NCBI GenBank assembly: GCA_024636215.1
Contig: JAGXHL010000017.1
Span: 107,042 to 171,041, forward strand
Reading direction: 5' to 3'
DNA length: 64,000 nt
From: Deltaproteobacteria bacterium
Lineage (GTDB): Bacteria; Desulfobacterota; Desulfuromonadia; Desulfuromonadales; BM103
Numbering within the stretch: position 1 is the first letter of the stretch; each line of letters opens with the position of its first letter. Shown here piece by piece: positions 1 to 9,440 of the stretch. The position numbers and the translations under genes are program-made. The notes beneath the pieces are model-generated. The model made no database searches. It was given only the letters and a program-made list of their open reading frames with translations, and was not told where the DNA came from.

Positions 1-37
1 TGATTCACGTCATGGGCTGTGATTCAAAGTAATGGCC

Positions 38-66
38 TTGCACAAGCGCCTGGGCACGGCTATATT
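38..66 (+). promoter_or_regulatory. Candidate sigma70 promoter of purB
   Basis: A -35 box TTGCAC (38-43) and a -10 box TATATT (61-66) are separated by exactly 17 bases, about 75 bases before the purB start. A direct repeat TGATTCA at 1-7 and 20-26 lies just upstream. No gene is visible in bases 1-141. The promoter call rests on the motif match only. Confidence 0.55.
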
Positions 67-102
67 CCGAAGTTTACAAGCAGCTTGTCGGACTATCCAT
101 GA

Positions 103-1497
<1,395 letters not shown>

Positions 1498-1523
1498 TTG
1501 TTTCAGTTTTTTAAGGAAAGGCA

Positions 1524-1556
1524 AAAGCGCAACAGAGGACTAATCTGTTGCGCTTT
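1524..1556. terminator. Bidirectional terminator between purB and trpS
   Basis: Perfect 12-bp inverted repeat (1524-1535 with 1545-1556) and a 9-base loop between the convergent ends of purB and trpS. T-rich sequence lies at 1506-1512, but the run after the plus-strand arm is weak, so intrinsic termination is likely but not certain. Confidence 0.65.
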
Positions 1557-1580
1557 ATAGTTTGCATACTCTGCTCTATT

Positions 1581-2546
1581 TTAGTAGGTCAATCCAGTTT
1601 TCTTGCGCACCTTACGCAAGGTCTTGCTCGCCGCATACCTTGCCTTGTCCGCACCTTTGGCGAGAATCTCCCGAACCCCGTCCGGGTTGGCCAGCAGTTC
1701 TTTGCGATATTCCGTCTGAGGTGCAAAATAGTCGCGCACGGTTTCAAAGAGTTCCTGCTTGACTTCGCCGTAAGCCAGACCACCGGCCTGATAGCGCTGT
1801 CTCAGCGCCCTGTCGCCGTCCTTGTCGAGGAAAAGACGGAAAATCTTATAGACGTTGCAGGCATCCGGGTCTTTCGGATCTTCGACCGGGATCGGTGCTG
1901 TAACGATACGCATAACCTGTTTGCGCAAAGCTTTCTCTTCGGCAAACAAATCGATGGTATTGCCGTAACTTTTACTCATCTTCTGGCCATCGAGTCCCGG
2001 CACGGTCGCGACATCATCATCAATCTCGGGTTGGGGCAGGGTAAAGATTTCACCGTACTCATTGTTGAACTTGATGGCGATGTCGCGGGCAACTTCAACA
2101 TGCTGCTTCTGGTCTTTGCCGACCGGCACCGTTTCACTCTGGAACAGCAGGATATCCGCAGTCATCAACACGGGGTAGGCAAACAGTCCATGGTTGGCGG
2201 CGATTCCCTTGACGATCTTGTCCTTGTAACTGTGACAGCGCTCGAGCAAACCCATCGGGGTAAAATTGGAAAGAACCCACGCCAGTTCCTGGACTTCCGG
2301 AACGTCGGATTGCACCCAGAAAGTACTTTTTTCCGGATCCATGCCGAGGGCAAGGAAATTTGCGGCTGCTTCCAGAGTGCCTTTGGCGAGCTGCTTGCCG
2401 TCACTGACCGAAGTCTGGGCGTGGTAGTTGGCGATAAAGCAGAACAGCTCAGCCTCTTTCTGATGGGCAATCATCTTCGACATCATGCCGAAATAGTTGC
2501 CGAGGTGCAAAGAGCCGGAGGGCTGAATGCCGGATAGTACGCGCAT
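1581..2546 (-). CDS. trpS: Tryptophan--tRNA ligase
   Basis: Class I aminoacyl-tRNA synthetase that charges tRNA-Trp with tryptophan in the cytosol. The chosen start at 2546 gives 321 residues beginning MRVLSGIQPSG; a longer reading from 2582 exists, but only the 2546 start has a GGAGAAA ribosome-binding site at the right spacing. The HIGH-type motif appears as SGSLHLGNY (residues 10-18) and the KMSKS loop is intact at 189-193, so both ATP-binding signatures of the family are present. Length is typical of bacterial TrpS. It is monocistronic and convergent with purB. No trp-responsive leader is visible upstream. Confidence 0.96.
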   Translation of the reverse strand: MRVLSGIQPSGSLHLGNYFGMMSKMIAHQKEAELFCFIANYHAQTSVSDGKQLAKGTLEAAANFLALGMDPEKSTFWVQSDVPEVQELAWVLSNFTPMGLLERCHSYKDKIVKGIAANHGLFAYPVLMTADILLFQSETVPVGKDQKQHVEVARDIAIKFNNEYGEIFTLPQPEIDDDVATVPGLDGQKMSKSYGNTIDLFAEEKALRKQVMRIVTAPIPVEDPKDPDACNVYKIFRLFLDKDGDRALRQRYQAGGLAYGEVKQELFETVRDYFAPQTEYRKELLANPDGVREILAKGADKARYAASKTLRKVRKKTGLTY

Positions 2547-2718
2547 GTTGTTTCTCCAGTAAGTATTTTTTTGAAGGCGCAAACTTAGCAGAAATGTGCC
2601 GCGATTTCAATCTTATGCAATCGCCTCCACAATCTAATGGTCCAGCCATGCCGGTGACGGCATAACGTCGGGAGATGTTGATCCTTCGGGTCGGCCGGCG
2701 ATGTTGGCATTTTCTGTC

Positions 2719-2747
2719 TTGACCATCATTGATCTGTGGCTTATCCT
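2719..2747 (+). promoter_or_regulatory. Promoter of the toxin-antitoxin pair
   Basis: TTGACC (2719-2724) and TATCCT (2742-2747) with a 17-base spacer, 32 bases before the antitoxin ATG. A short ATGCCG...CGGCAT hairpin at 2648-2663 lies upstream. Such modules are usually autorepressed by the antitoxin at this position, but no operator palindrome is clear here. Confidence 0.6.
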
Positions 2748-2778
2748 AGCTATAAATATCCACATCAAAGAGGCGATT

Positions 2779-3012
2779 ATGAAGACCATTCAGATGACTC
2801 TGGACGACGACCTGGTCGATGATGTCGACAAGCTGGTCAAGCAGCTGCACACCAACCGCTCCGCTTTCGCCCGCGAAGCTCTGCGCGACGCCCTGCACAA
2901 ATACAAAACCCGGCAACTGGAAGAGCAGCATCGTCAGGGCTACCGAAAGCAGCCGGTCACTGAGGCCGAGTTCAGCGCTTGGGAAGATGAACAGGAGTGG
3001 GGTGACGTATGA
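2779..3012 (+). CDS. Ribbon-helix-helix antitoxin
   Basis: A 77-residue protein beginning MKTIQMTLDDDLVDDVDKL, with the short beta strand plus two-helix pattern of ribbon-helix-helix (CopG/MetJ-like) DNA-binding proteins in the first 45 residues. The acidic, disordered-looking C terminus ends EDEQEWGDV, as expected of the toxin-neutralising tail of MazE/PemI-type antitoxins. An in-frame extension back to 2701 is possible but unlikely: the -35/-10 promoter falls inside it. The gene overlaps the toxin start by four bases (ATGA), implying translational coupling. It should both bind the toxin and repress the pair. Family is inferred from pattern and position. Confidence 0.85.
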   Translation: MKTIQMTLDDDLVDDVDKLVKQLHTNRSAFAREALRDALHKYKTRQLEEQHRQGYRKQPVTEAEFSAWEDEQEWGDV

Positions 3013-3320
3013 AGCGCGGCGAGGTGCGCTGGTATCGCTTCCAGTTACCGGACAAAAAACGGCCGGTGGTCGTTCTGTCGAGGACATCGGTGATCGACTA
3101 CCTGGGTGAAGTCACCATCGCACCAATTACCTCGACAATTCGCGATATCCCGAGCGAAGTATTCCTGTCCGGAAAGGACACGATGCCCAGGGACTGCGCC
3201 ATCAACTGCGATCACATCCAGACCGTGTCCAAGTCCAGGCTCGGCGCCCTGATCACGACCCTGTCCGCTGCACAGCTGGACGAATTGTCCCAGGCGATCC
3301 GGTTCGCGCTGGAATTATGA
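3009..3320 (+). CDS. PemK/MazF-family endoribonuclease toxin
   Basis: 103 residues beginning MKRGEVRWYRFQLPDKKRPV, the hallmark N terminus of MazF/PemK toxins (GE-x-W...RPV-V-hydrophobic). The typical later segments are also present: ITSTIR near residues 39-44 and a C-terminal region with NCDHIQTVSKSRLG, close to the conserved DQ(I/V)-x-T-x-(D/K)-(R)-L motif of the family but with H in place of Q. Known members are sequence-specific mRNA interferases that arrest growth when the antitoxin is lost. The gene is second in a two-gene operon, overlapping the antitoxin stop. It appears intact. Cleavage specificity cannot be read from the sequence. Confidence 0.9.
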   Translation: MKRGEVRWYRFQLPDKKRPVVVLSRTSVIDYLGEVTIAPITSTIRDIPSEVFLSGKDTMPRDCAINCDHIQTVSKSRLGALITTLSAAQLDELSQAIRFALEL

Positions 3321-3493
3321 TGGCTTCTGGATGATTTGCATCTGAGGGGATGGGGATGGGGGACGTTCAGGGGTGGGACGTTCATAAGATCATTGGGGGC
3401 TGGGCGGCCAGTTCGCTGCGCACCGCAGCCCCGCCAGACCATGCGCGATCTGACGGGTTTCACCTTGCAGTCTGATCAAACTACGGGCATGAC
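3321..3493. other. Non-coding G-rich spacer with a repeated 10-mer
   Basis: No gene is supported here. The stretch is G-rich (runs around 3346-3362) and carries GGGACGTTCA twice, at 3360-3369 and 3375-3384. It may contain a degraded repeat, but nothing is recognisable with certainty. Confidence 0.4.
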
Positions 3494-3697
3494 TCAGTTG
3501 CGGACTTCGAAGGATATTTTTGCATTGATGCGGTACTTGGTGATTTTGTTGTTCTCCACTGTGGCCTGCAAATCTTTGATGTAAATTGAGCGAATGTTCT
3601 CCACCGTTTTCGATGCGTTGAGAACGGCCCCCTTGGCGGCCTCTTCCCAACTCTGGTCGGACTCATTCAGCACTTCGATTACCTTGAGAGTAGCCAT
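3494..3697 (-). CDS. Dodecin, small flavin-binding protein
   Basis: A 67-residue protein starting MATLKVIEVLNESDQSWEEA. The sequence fits the dodecin family: one helix packed on a three-stranded sheet, assembling to hollow dodecamers that bind riboflavin, FMN or FAD and act as flavin buffers. Conserved features include the S-x-x-S-W-E-E-A helix start, where the Trp stacks against the flavin in known dodecins, the segment VENIRSIYIKDLQATVENNKI, and the final strand. The start at 3697 is chosen over 3751 because a GGAGAACGC ribosome-binding site precedes it and family members begin there. The gene stands alone. Role in flavin storage is inferred from the family. Confidence 0.9.
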   Translation of the reverse strand: MATLKVIEVLNESDQSWEEAAKGAVLNASKTVENIRSIYIKDLQATVENNKITKYRINAKISFEVRN

Positions 3698-4076
3698 TTG
3701 CGTTCTCCTTTTGCGGGTTAAATGTTGCGTGGGTAAGGTGTCACTCCCCACAGAGTCGTGAAACGCATGGACGACCGTTCGGCTGTCAGCGGGTCTCTGC
3801 CTGATTTCGCGGGCGACCTAAGGTCATGTCATGCATCCTGAACTAAACTCGCAACAAACACGCCAACTGGAGAAGACCGTTTCTTAAAGGATAACCGACT
3901 GATTATTATAAGAAAATGGAAGGGTGAAGAGTGCGATGGAAACAGGACCTTTCGGCAGAACTCGTCATATTTGAAAGAACTTCCGCATATGGCGGCCACG
4001 GCGGCTTGACGGGGACAAGATAGAATGTCCCTCAAAGCCGGCTGCAAATCCGTCCTCTTTGAAGGATTCTTCAATG
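3698..4076. other. Intergenic region without a supported gene
   Basis: About 380 bases between dodecin and the lon terminator. I see no convincing reading frame. A small hairpin GGGACA/TGTCCC (4012-4017 with 4026-4031) shares its GGGAC/GTCCC theme with the terminator that follows, suggesting REP-like sequence. Confidence 0.4.
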
Positions 4077-4114
4077 AAAAGGGACCGCCTGAACTGAGCA
4101 GGCTGTCCCTTTTT
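4077..4114 (-). terminator. Terminator downstream of lon
   Basis: Nine-base arms AAAAGGGAC (4077-4085) and GTCCCTTTT (4105-4113) plus an inner GCCT/AGGC stem around a 9-base loop. Read on the minus strand it lies 30 bases after the lon stop and ends in a T run; the plus strand also ends in T's, so it could work in both directions. Confidence 0.75.
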
Positions 4115-4143
4115 GACTTGATTGTTTCAGATCTGGGAAAAAG

Positions 4144-6576
4144 TTAAAAAACGATCTTGTAAACGTCCTCGAAGGTTTTGACGAAATGGACTTCGAGCCC
4201 ATCCCTGAGGTAATCGGGCAAATCTTCGAAGTCCGTGCGATTGTCTTCCGGGAAGACCAGGATCTTGAGCCCGGAGCGTCTTGCGGCAATGGTTTTTTCC
4301 TTGAGTCCGCCGATTTGCAGAACCCGTCCGGTAAGGGTCAACTCGCCGGTCATACCAAGCTTCTTTTTGACATTTTTGCCAGTGATCATCGATACCAGGG
4401 CGCTGGCCATGGTGATACCGGCCGAGGGACCGTCTTTGGGCGTGGCGCCGGCCGGAACATGAAGATGGATGAAGTGCTGATCGAAGAACTTCGCATCACA
4501 GCCGTAGTTTTCAATGTGAGCCATGACGTAGGAGTAGGCGATCTCCGAACTTTCCACCATGACCTTGCCAAGCTGACCGGTTTGTTTGAATCCTTTGGCC
4601 TTGGCGCGCACGGCCGTGGCTTCGATCTGCAGGGTGGCCCCACCGAGACTGGTCCAGGCCAGCCCGGTAACGACGCCTGGTACACCTTCGAAGATTTCAT
4701 CGGCGGTAAAGACCGGTTTCTCAAGATAGTGTTCAATGTCTTTTTTCGTGATCGAGACTTTTTTAAGTGAGTCATCTTCGGCAAAGGCCATCGCCGACCG
4801 GCGCATGATCTTCTTGATCTGCTTTTCCAGGTTGCGGACTCCCGATTCGCGTGCGTAGCCATCGATAATCTGTTTGAGGGTAGCCTTCGGGATCGAAACC
4901 TGACCTTTTTCCAAACCATGACTTTTAAGCGCTTTGGGAATCAGGTAGCGTCTGGCAATCTCCAACTTCTCTTCAAGGATATAGCCGGAGAGTCGGATCA
5001 TTTCCATGCGGTCCAGCAGCGGTCGCGGGATGGTGTCGAGTTGATTGGCCGTGGCGATGAAAAGTACGTTGGACAGGTCAAAGGGGACATCCAGGTAATG
5101 ATCCCGGAAGGTCCCGTTCTGTTCCGGATCGAGGACTTCGAGCAGGGCCGAAGCCGGGTCGCCCTGAAAGGAGGCTCCGATCTTGTCGACCTCGTCAAGC
5201 ATGATGACCGGGTTAGAGGTGCCGACCGTCTTCATCGCCTGGATGAACTTGCCCGGCATGGCGCCGATATAGGTTCTGCGGTGACCTTTGATCTCTGCTT
5301 CATCGCGCATGCCGCCCAACGAGAAACGGAAAAATTTGCGGCCCAGAGCTTCTGCAATACTGTGACCGATGGAGGTTTTACCCACTCCGGGAGGACCCAC
5401 CAGGCAGAGGATCGATCCGGCGATATCACCTTTCATTTTGCCGACGGCGATGAACTCCAGAATCCGTTCCTTGACATCTTCAAGACCGTAATGATCACGG
5501 GCCAGAACCTTCCTGGCTCTGTCGATTCTGTAAGAGTCCTTGCTGTAGACGCCCCAGGGGAGGATCGTCAGCCAATCGAGATAGCTGCGGCTGACATTGT
5601 ACTCAGGAGAGGAGGTCTCGATCAGCTGGAGCTTCTCCATCTCATCATTAACAGCGCGTTCTGCCTCTTCGTTCAGGGTCAGTTTTTCGAGACGTTTGAG
5701 AAACTTTTCAATTTCCGTATCCTTGCCTTCTTTTTCCAGGCCCAGCTCATGCTTAATGGCCTTAAGTTGTTCGCGCAGAAAGAACTCACGCTGCTGGGCA
5801 GAAACTTTCTCTTCGATCTGCTTGGAGATCTTCGTCTGCAGTCGGGAGACTTCGAGTTCTTTCTTCAGCAGCACCAGAACCTTGTCGATCCGTTTGCGGA
5901 CATCTATCGTCCCCAGGATCTCCTGCAACTCCTGGCCGTCGGCGCTGGTGAGGTTGGCCGCGAAGTCTGCCAGTCGACCCGGATCGTCGAGGCTTGAGCG
6001 GTTGAGAAAGAGCTTGATCTCTTCACTGTAGAGAGGATTGATCTGGACGAGCTCTTTCAAGGTGGACAGGATGGCCATCGAGTAAGCCCGCAGCTCCGAG
6101 TTGCCGGACATCTCCGTTGCAAAGTGGTAACGTACGCGGGCAAAGAGTGCAGAGCCATTTTCGCGGATATTTTCTATGGTAAATCGCTCGTGACTATTAA
6201 CCAGAATGTGGGCCGCGTTTTTTTCAGTGTGCAGAACCTTGATGATCTTGGCGGCAACGCCGATATCGTGCAGATTCTCAATGCCGTCATCTTCGTCAAG
6301 ATCGCGGACCATGACCAGACCAATGGTTTGTGCCTGGTGTTCCATCGCCTGCTTCATCGCTGCGACCTGGGCCTGGCCATTGAGCACCAGAGGAATCATG
6401 ATGCCGGGAAAAGCCGGACGTGGGCGCAGGGGGATAATCGGCAAGCCGGTGGGCAAAACGTCTGAGGCAACGACCAAGCTGCCTTCGTTTGCTTGCTCTT
6501 CTATAATCTCTGAGATTTTATCATGATCGATTTCAAAGTTCGAGGCCATGTTGTCAAGCTGTTCTTCATCAGCCAT
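4144..6576 (-). CDS. lon: ATP-dependent protease La (Lon)
   Basis: Cytosolic AAA+ serine protease that degrades misfolded and regulatory proteins. The 810-residue chain is full length for LonA: an N-terminal substrate-recognition domain (residues about 40-240), a coiled helical region (about 240-350), the AAA+ module with Walker A GPPGVGKTS (lysine about 400) and Walker B VIMLDEVDKI, the sensor and lid regions, then the protease domain. The catalytic serine sits in PKDGPSAG at 718, with the partner lysine in GLKEKT about 43 residues later. The ATG follows an AAGGAG site. It is a single-gene unit ended by a strong hairpin. I could not identify a heat-shock promoter with confidence. Confidence 0.97.
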   Translation of the reverse strand: MADEEQLDNMASNFEIDHDKISEIIEEQANEGSLVVASDVLPTGLPIIPLRPRPAFPGIMIPLVLNGQAQVAAMKQAMEHQAQTIGLVMVRDLDEDDGIENLHDIGVAAKIIKVLHTEKNAAHILVNSHERFTIENIRENGSALFARVRYHFATEMSGNSELRAYSMAILSTLKELVQINPLYSEEIKLFLNRSSLDDPGRLADFAANLTSADGQELQEILGTIDVRKRIDKVLVLLKKELEVSRLQTKISKQIEEKVSAQQREFFLREQLKAIKHELGLEKEGKDTEIEKFLKRLEKLTLNEEAERAVNDEMEKLQLIETSSPEYNVSRSYLDWLTILPWGVYSKDSYRIDRARKVLARDHYGLEDVKERILEFIAVGKMKGDIAGSILCLVGPPGVGKTSIGHSIAEALGRKFFRFSLGGMRDEAEIKGHRRTYIGAMPGKFIQAMKTVGTSNPVIMLDEVDKIGASFQGDPASALLEVLDPEQNGTFRDHYLDVPFDLSNVLFIATANQLDTIPRPLLDRMEMIRLSGYILEEKLEIARRYLIPKALKSHGLEKGQVSIPKATLKQIIDGYARESGVRNLEKQIKKIMRRSAMAFAEDDSLKKVSITKKDIEHYLEKPVFTADEIFEGVPGVVTGLAWTSLGGATLQIEATAVRAKAKGFKQTGQLGKVMVESSEIAYSYVMAHIENYGCDAKFFDQHFIHLHVPAGATPKDGPSAGITMASALVSMITGKNVKKKLGMTGELTLTGRVLQIGGLKEKTIAARRSGLKILVFPEDNRTDFEDLPDYLRDGLEVHFVKTFEDVYKIVF

Positions 6577-6729
6577 GCAATAAACTCCTTAATAAGAAAG
6601 ATTGCTTCCCGAAAGCTAATCATCTAAGGGGCAATTGTCAACCTTGGGACTAGATTGAACGTGCAATAGGGCAAACCAGCTCGGGACAACCGGGGCTAAA
6701 TCTTGTGGGCGTAGTGGAGGGCCGTTTTT

Positions 6730-8013
6730 TTAAGTTTCTCTTGACGGGTTACGAGTTGTGGCCCCCTCTGGTATGGTCAAGGTTTTGGCGGGGACCGGGG
6801 GTGTCGCTTTAAGAGGGCGGCTGAGCCCTTGCAGGTCGCGACCGGTCGGGGCCTGGAAAGGGCGCAGGCCGAACTCTGGTAGAACGGCGAACAGGTGATC
6901 GAAGATGTCGGCCTGGATCGACTCGTAGGTGCCCCAGGCAGTGTCGTTGGTGAAGACGTAAATCTGCAGGGGGAGCCCTTCGGCGGTGGGGGCGAGCTGG
7001 CGGATAAGGAAGGTCATCTCCTGGTGGATGCCGGGGTGCTGGCGCAGGTAGGCGATGCAGTAGGCGCGAAAGGTGCCGATATTGGTCAGGCGGCGACCGT
7101 TGGCCAGAACCTTGAGTTCGTCGGCACTGATGTGCTGGTGGTTGTGCTCTTCGATCTCTCGCACCTTCTCTTCCAGATAGGGGCGCAGCAGGCGAATGCT
7201 CTTGAGCTGTTCGAACAGCGCTTCATCGATAAAACGGATGGTGTTGATGTCGATGGGGATGGCGCGCATGATGCGGCGACCACCGCTTTCACTCATTCCC
7301 CGCCAGTTGCGAAAGGAGGAGGAGACCAACTCGTAGGCCGGGATAGTGGAGATGGTCTTGTCCCAGTTCTGCACCCGCACGGTGGTCAGGGAGACGTCGA
7401 TGACATCGCCGTCGGCGCCGTGCTTGGGCATTTCGATCCAGTCACCTTGCCGTACCAGGTCCATGGTGGTGATCTGCACCCCCGCCACCAGGCCGAGAAT
7501 GGAATCCTTGAAGATCAGCAGCAGGATGGCGGTCACCGCCCCCAACCCGGAGATGAAGAACAAGGGACTGCGATTGGCCAGCTGTGCCAGGATAAGGATG
7601 GAGCAAAGCAGAAAGATGATCAGTTTGACCGCCTGCACCAGGCCGCGGATGGGTATTTGCTGACGCGCCGGGTCGGCGCGGTAGATGTCCATGCCGGCAT
7701 TAAGCAGCGCATCGAAAACCAGGAAGCCGGCCAGAATGAAATAGACGTTGTTGAGGCGGGTCAATAACCCGAACAGCTCGTGGTCCGCCGTCATGACCAG
7801 TGGCAGACCGAAAGCGAAGATCACCGCCGGCAACAGATGCGTGGTGCGATCGAGCACCTTGTGATCAATCAGCTGGTCGTCCCACTGCACGAGGCTCTTC
7901 CGGACCATCTTGTTGATCAATGGCAGCACGATGACGCGCACGGCGTTGTAGGAGATCAGGGCGACAGCGAGCAGGATGCCGAAAGGCAGCATTTGTGAAA
8001 AAGCATCAGACAT
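6730..8013 (-). CDS. YbdG-like mechanosensitive channel (MscS family)
   Basis: Inner-membrane channel of the MscS superfamily, closest in pattern to E. coli YbdG (miniconductance channel) at 427 residues. The N-terminal half holds several hydrophobic helices (about residues 9-25, 55-75, 90-110, 130-150, 155-175), the last being the pore helix. The cytoplasmic beta domain carries the YbdG-type signature GDWIEMPKHGADGDVIDV followed by TTVRVQNWDKTISTIP and FRNWRGMSESGGRRI, which is highly diagnostic. The ATG at 8013 has AAGGAG nine bases upstream and is preferred to the in-frame start at 8058. It would protect against mild hypo-osmotic shock. Its position beside an Mrp antiporter operon may be chance. 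Confidence 0.9.
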   Translation of the reverse strand: MSDAFSQMLPFGILLAVALISYNAVRVIVLPLINKMVRKSLVQWDDQLIDHKVLDRTTHLLPAVIFAFGLPLVMTADHELFGLLTRLNNVYFILAGFLVFDALLNAGMDIYRADPARQQIPIRGLVQAVKLIIFLLCSILILAQLANRSPLFFISGLGAVTAILLLIFKDSILGLVAGVQITTMDLVRQGDWIEMPKHGADGDVIDVSLTTVRVQNWDKTISTIPAYELVSSSFRNWRGMSESGGRRIMRAIPIDINTIRFIDEALFEQLKSIRLLRPYLEEKVREIEEHNHQHISADELKVLANGRRLTNIGTFRAYCIAYLRQHPGIHQEMTFLIRQLAPTAEGLPLQIYVFTNDTAWGTYESIQADIFDHLFAVLPEFGLRPFQAPTGRDLQGLSRPLKATPPVPAKTLTIPEGATTRNPSRET

Positions 8014-8327
8014 GATGGGCAACTCCTTTGTCCTTGGTTCAGGGCATCCTAACATCAAAAGTGTTCGAGCACCAAGAAAGCGAAGGGACTTCCCTTGAAG
8101 ATTTCTACTTTTCTAATGACTGAAGAGACTCACAGGTAAAATCTCTTTCTCACTCAGAAAATGAAGCTACAGAAGTTCCGGATCAATGATGCCGAAGTTC
8201 TCATCCCACAAACATTCAGTATATTCAACAAGACGTTTCGACATGGAACGCGGGTTGTTTCTGCCGCCATACCCGTTAAACTGAGAGCGTAAATTCATGT
8301 CCCGTCGCGATGGTTAAGGTGAGAGAT

Positions 8328-8362
8328 GAGGAGTCAGGAGTGAGGAGTGAGGAGTGAGAAGC
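8328..8362. repeat. Heptanucleotide tandem repeat at the mrpE start
   Basis: Five consecutive 7-base units at 8328-8362: GAGGAGT, CAGGAGT, GAGGAGT, GAGGAGT and a diverged GAGAAGC. The array supplies GGAG ribosome-binding-like sequence and also the GTG used as one possible mrpE start. Bases 8014-8327 hold no supported gene. Confidence 0.8.
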
Positions 8363-8868
8363 TTAAATTACCGGCGGGGATTTGCTGGCGGGGTTTGATC
8401 CGGCGGATGGCTGGCTTTGTCCTGCTGTGGGTGGTGCTGACAGGCGCTCCACCGGGATCCTGGCTGGCCGGTGGGCTGGCGGTGTTGACGGCGGCGCTGG
8501 TGTCTATGGCGCTGCGGCCACCACGACCCTGGCGGGGTCGTTTGCTCGGCTTGCTGCGTTTCCTGCCTTTCTTCTGTCGACAGTCCCTGCTTGGCGGCAT
8601 CGATGTGGCGCAACGTGCCTTTGCACCCGGTATACGCTTGAATCCGGTATTGCTCGAGTACCCTCTGGCACTGCCGCCGGGGACGGCACGGATTTTCATG
8701 CTCAACACGGTGAGCTTGCTGCCTGGTACGCTCAGTGCCGACCTGCGCGGCAATCAACTCATCGTCCATGGTCTAGACGGCGAACGACCGCTGGCTCGCG
8801 ACCTGCGGCGCCTCGAAGCCCGCGTTGCCGACCTGTTCGACGAGAGTATCGGAGCTGATGATGGCTGA
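8347..8868 (+). CDS. mrpE: Mrp antiporter subunit E
   Basis: First gene of a multi-subunit cation/proton antiporter operon. The up to 173-residue membrane protein matches the MnhE/MrpE (MbhA) family: hydrophobic helices at about residues 22-55, then the conserved downstream portion with LNTVSLLPGTLSADL, a motif typical of MrpE, and a short cytoplasmic C terminus. The reading frame opens with GTG at 8347 inside a heptanucleotide repeat. TTG at 8395 and ATG at 8407 (MAGFVLLW, right before the first helix) are real alternatives, so the N terminus is uncertain. The end overlaps mrpF by 8 bases, so translation is coupled. Function by family: structural membrane subunit, needed for antiport in characterised systems. 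Confidence 0.88.
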   Translation: MRSEKLKLPAGICWRGLIRRMAGFVLLWVVLTGAPPGSWLAGGLAVLTAALVSMALRPPRPWRGRLLGLLRFLPFFCRQSLLGGIDVAQRAFAPGIRLNPVLLEYPLALPPGTARIFMLNTVSLLPGTLSADLRGNQLIVHGLDGERPLARDLRRLEARVADLFDESIGADDG

Positions 8869-9148
8869 ATTCTGCCTGGGATTGGCCCTGCTGTTGTTGC
8901 TGATGATCGTTGCTGGAATGGTGCGGGTACTGCGTGGACCGACCGCGGCTGACCGCATGCTTGCGACGCAGCTGTTCGGCACCACCGGGGTGGCGATACT
9001 GCTGCTGCTGGGACAGGCCTTTGCAGCTCCTGCCCTGTGGGATGCAGCTCTGGTCTTTGCGCTGCTGGCGGCGGTGGCGGCGGTGGCTTTTGTGCGTCGC
9101 GTCGGGACACGCGAGCACGCTCAGAGGGAGGATAAGCATGGAGATTAG
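8861..9148 (+). CDS. mrpF: Mrp antiporter subunit F
   Basis: A 95-residue protein of three predicted membrane helices (about residues 3-22, 38-57, 62-80) matching MnhF/MrpF (MbhB). The segment VRVLRGPTAADRMLATQL is the family signature between helices one and two. ATG 8861 is chosen over 8858 and over a longer frame from 8825 because GGAG at 8851-8854 has correct spacing. It overlaps both neighbours (8 bases into mrpE, 11 bases with mrpG), typical of co-translated membrane complex subunits. Confidence 0.9.
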   Translation: MAEFCLGLALLLLLMIVAGMVRVLRGPTAADRMLATQLFGTTGVAILLLLGQAFAAPALWDAALVFALLAAVAAVAFVRRVGTREHAQREDKHGD

Positions 9149-9440
9149 AGAATTGCTCGCTGCCCTTCTCATGCTGACGGCGATGCCGTTTTTTCTCGCC
9201 GGCACCCTCGGCCTGCTGCGCTTTCCAGATGTCTTCTGTCGTCTGCATGCCCTGACCAAAGCGGATAATCTTGGTCTGGGGTTGATCGTTCTCGGCCTCA
9301 TGGTTCAGGCTGATTCCTGGCAGGCTGCGGGGCGCCTGCTGCTCATCTGGCTGCTGGTGCTGCTGGCCGGAGCAACCATCGCCCATCTGATTGCGCGGCA
9401 GGCCTTGCGCACGGGGCAAAACCCCTGGAGGCTTTCGTGA
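9138..9440 (+). CDS. mrpG: Mrp antiporter subunit G
   Basis: A 100-residue, three-helix protein of the MnhG/MrpG (MbhC) family. The conserved stretch LGLLRFPDVFCRLHALTKADNLG spans residues about 26-48 and is diagnostic (family pattern G-x-x-R-x-P-D-x-x-x-R-x-H-A-x-x-K). GGGAGG lies about 10 bases before the ATG. It overlaps mrpF by 11 bases and the next gene by 4 (GTGA). Start at 9138 is clear even though the frame is open further upstream. Confidence 0.92.
   Translation: MEIRELLAALLMLTAMPFFLAGTLGLLRFPDVFCRLHALTKADNLGLGLIVLGLMVQADSWQAAGRLLLIWLLVLLAGATIAHLIARQALRTGQNPWRLS

Noticed and set aside
1548..2537. Long plus-strand frame opposite trpS
   Set aside because: It is the antisense of a clear trpS gene and has no family features.
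3829..4074. Minus-strand 81-codon frame
   Set aside because: No ribosome-binding site, no recognisable motif, and it overlaps hairpins and the lon terminator region.
4918..5997. Long plus-strand frame opposite lon
   Set aside because: Antisense of a conserved Lon coding region; long open antisense frames are common in GC-rich genes.
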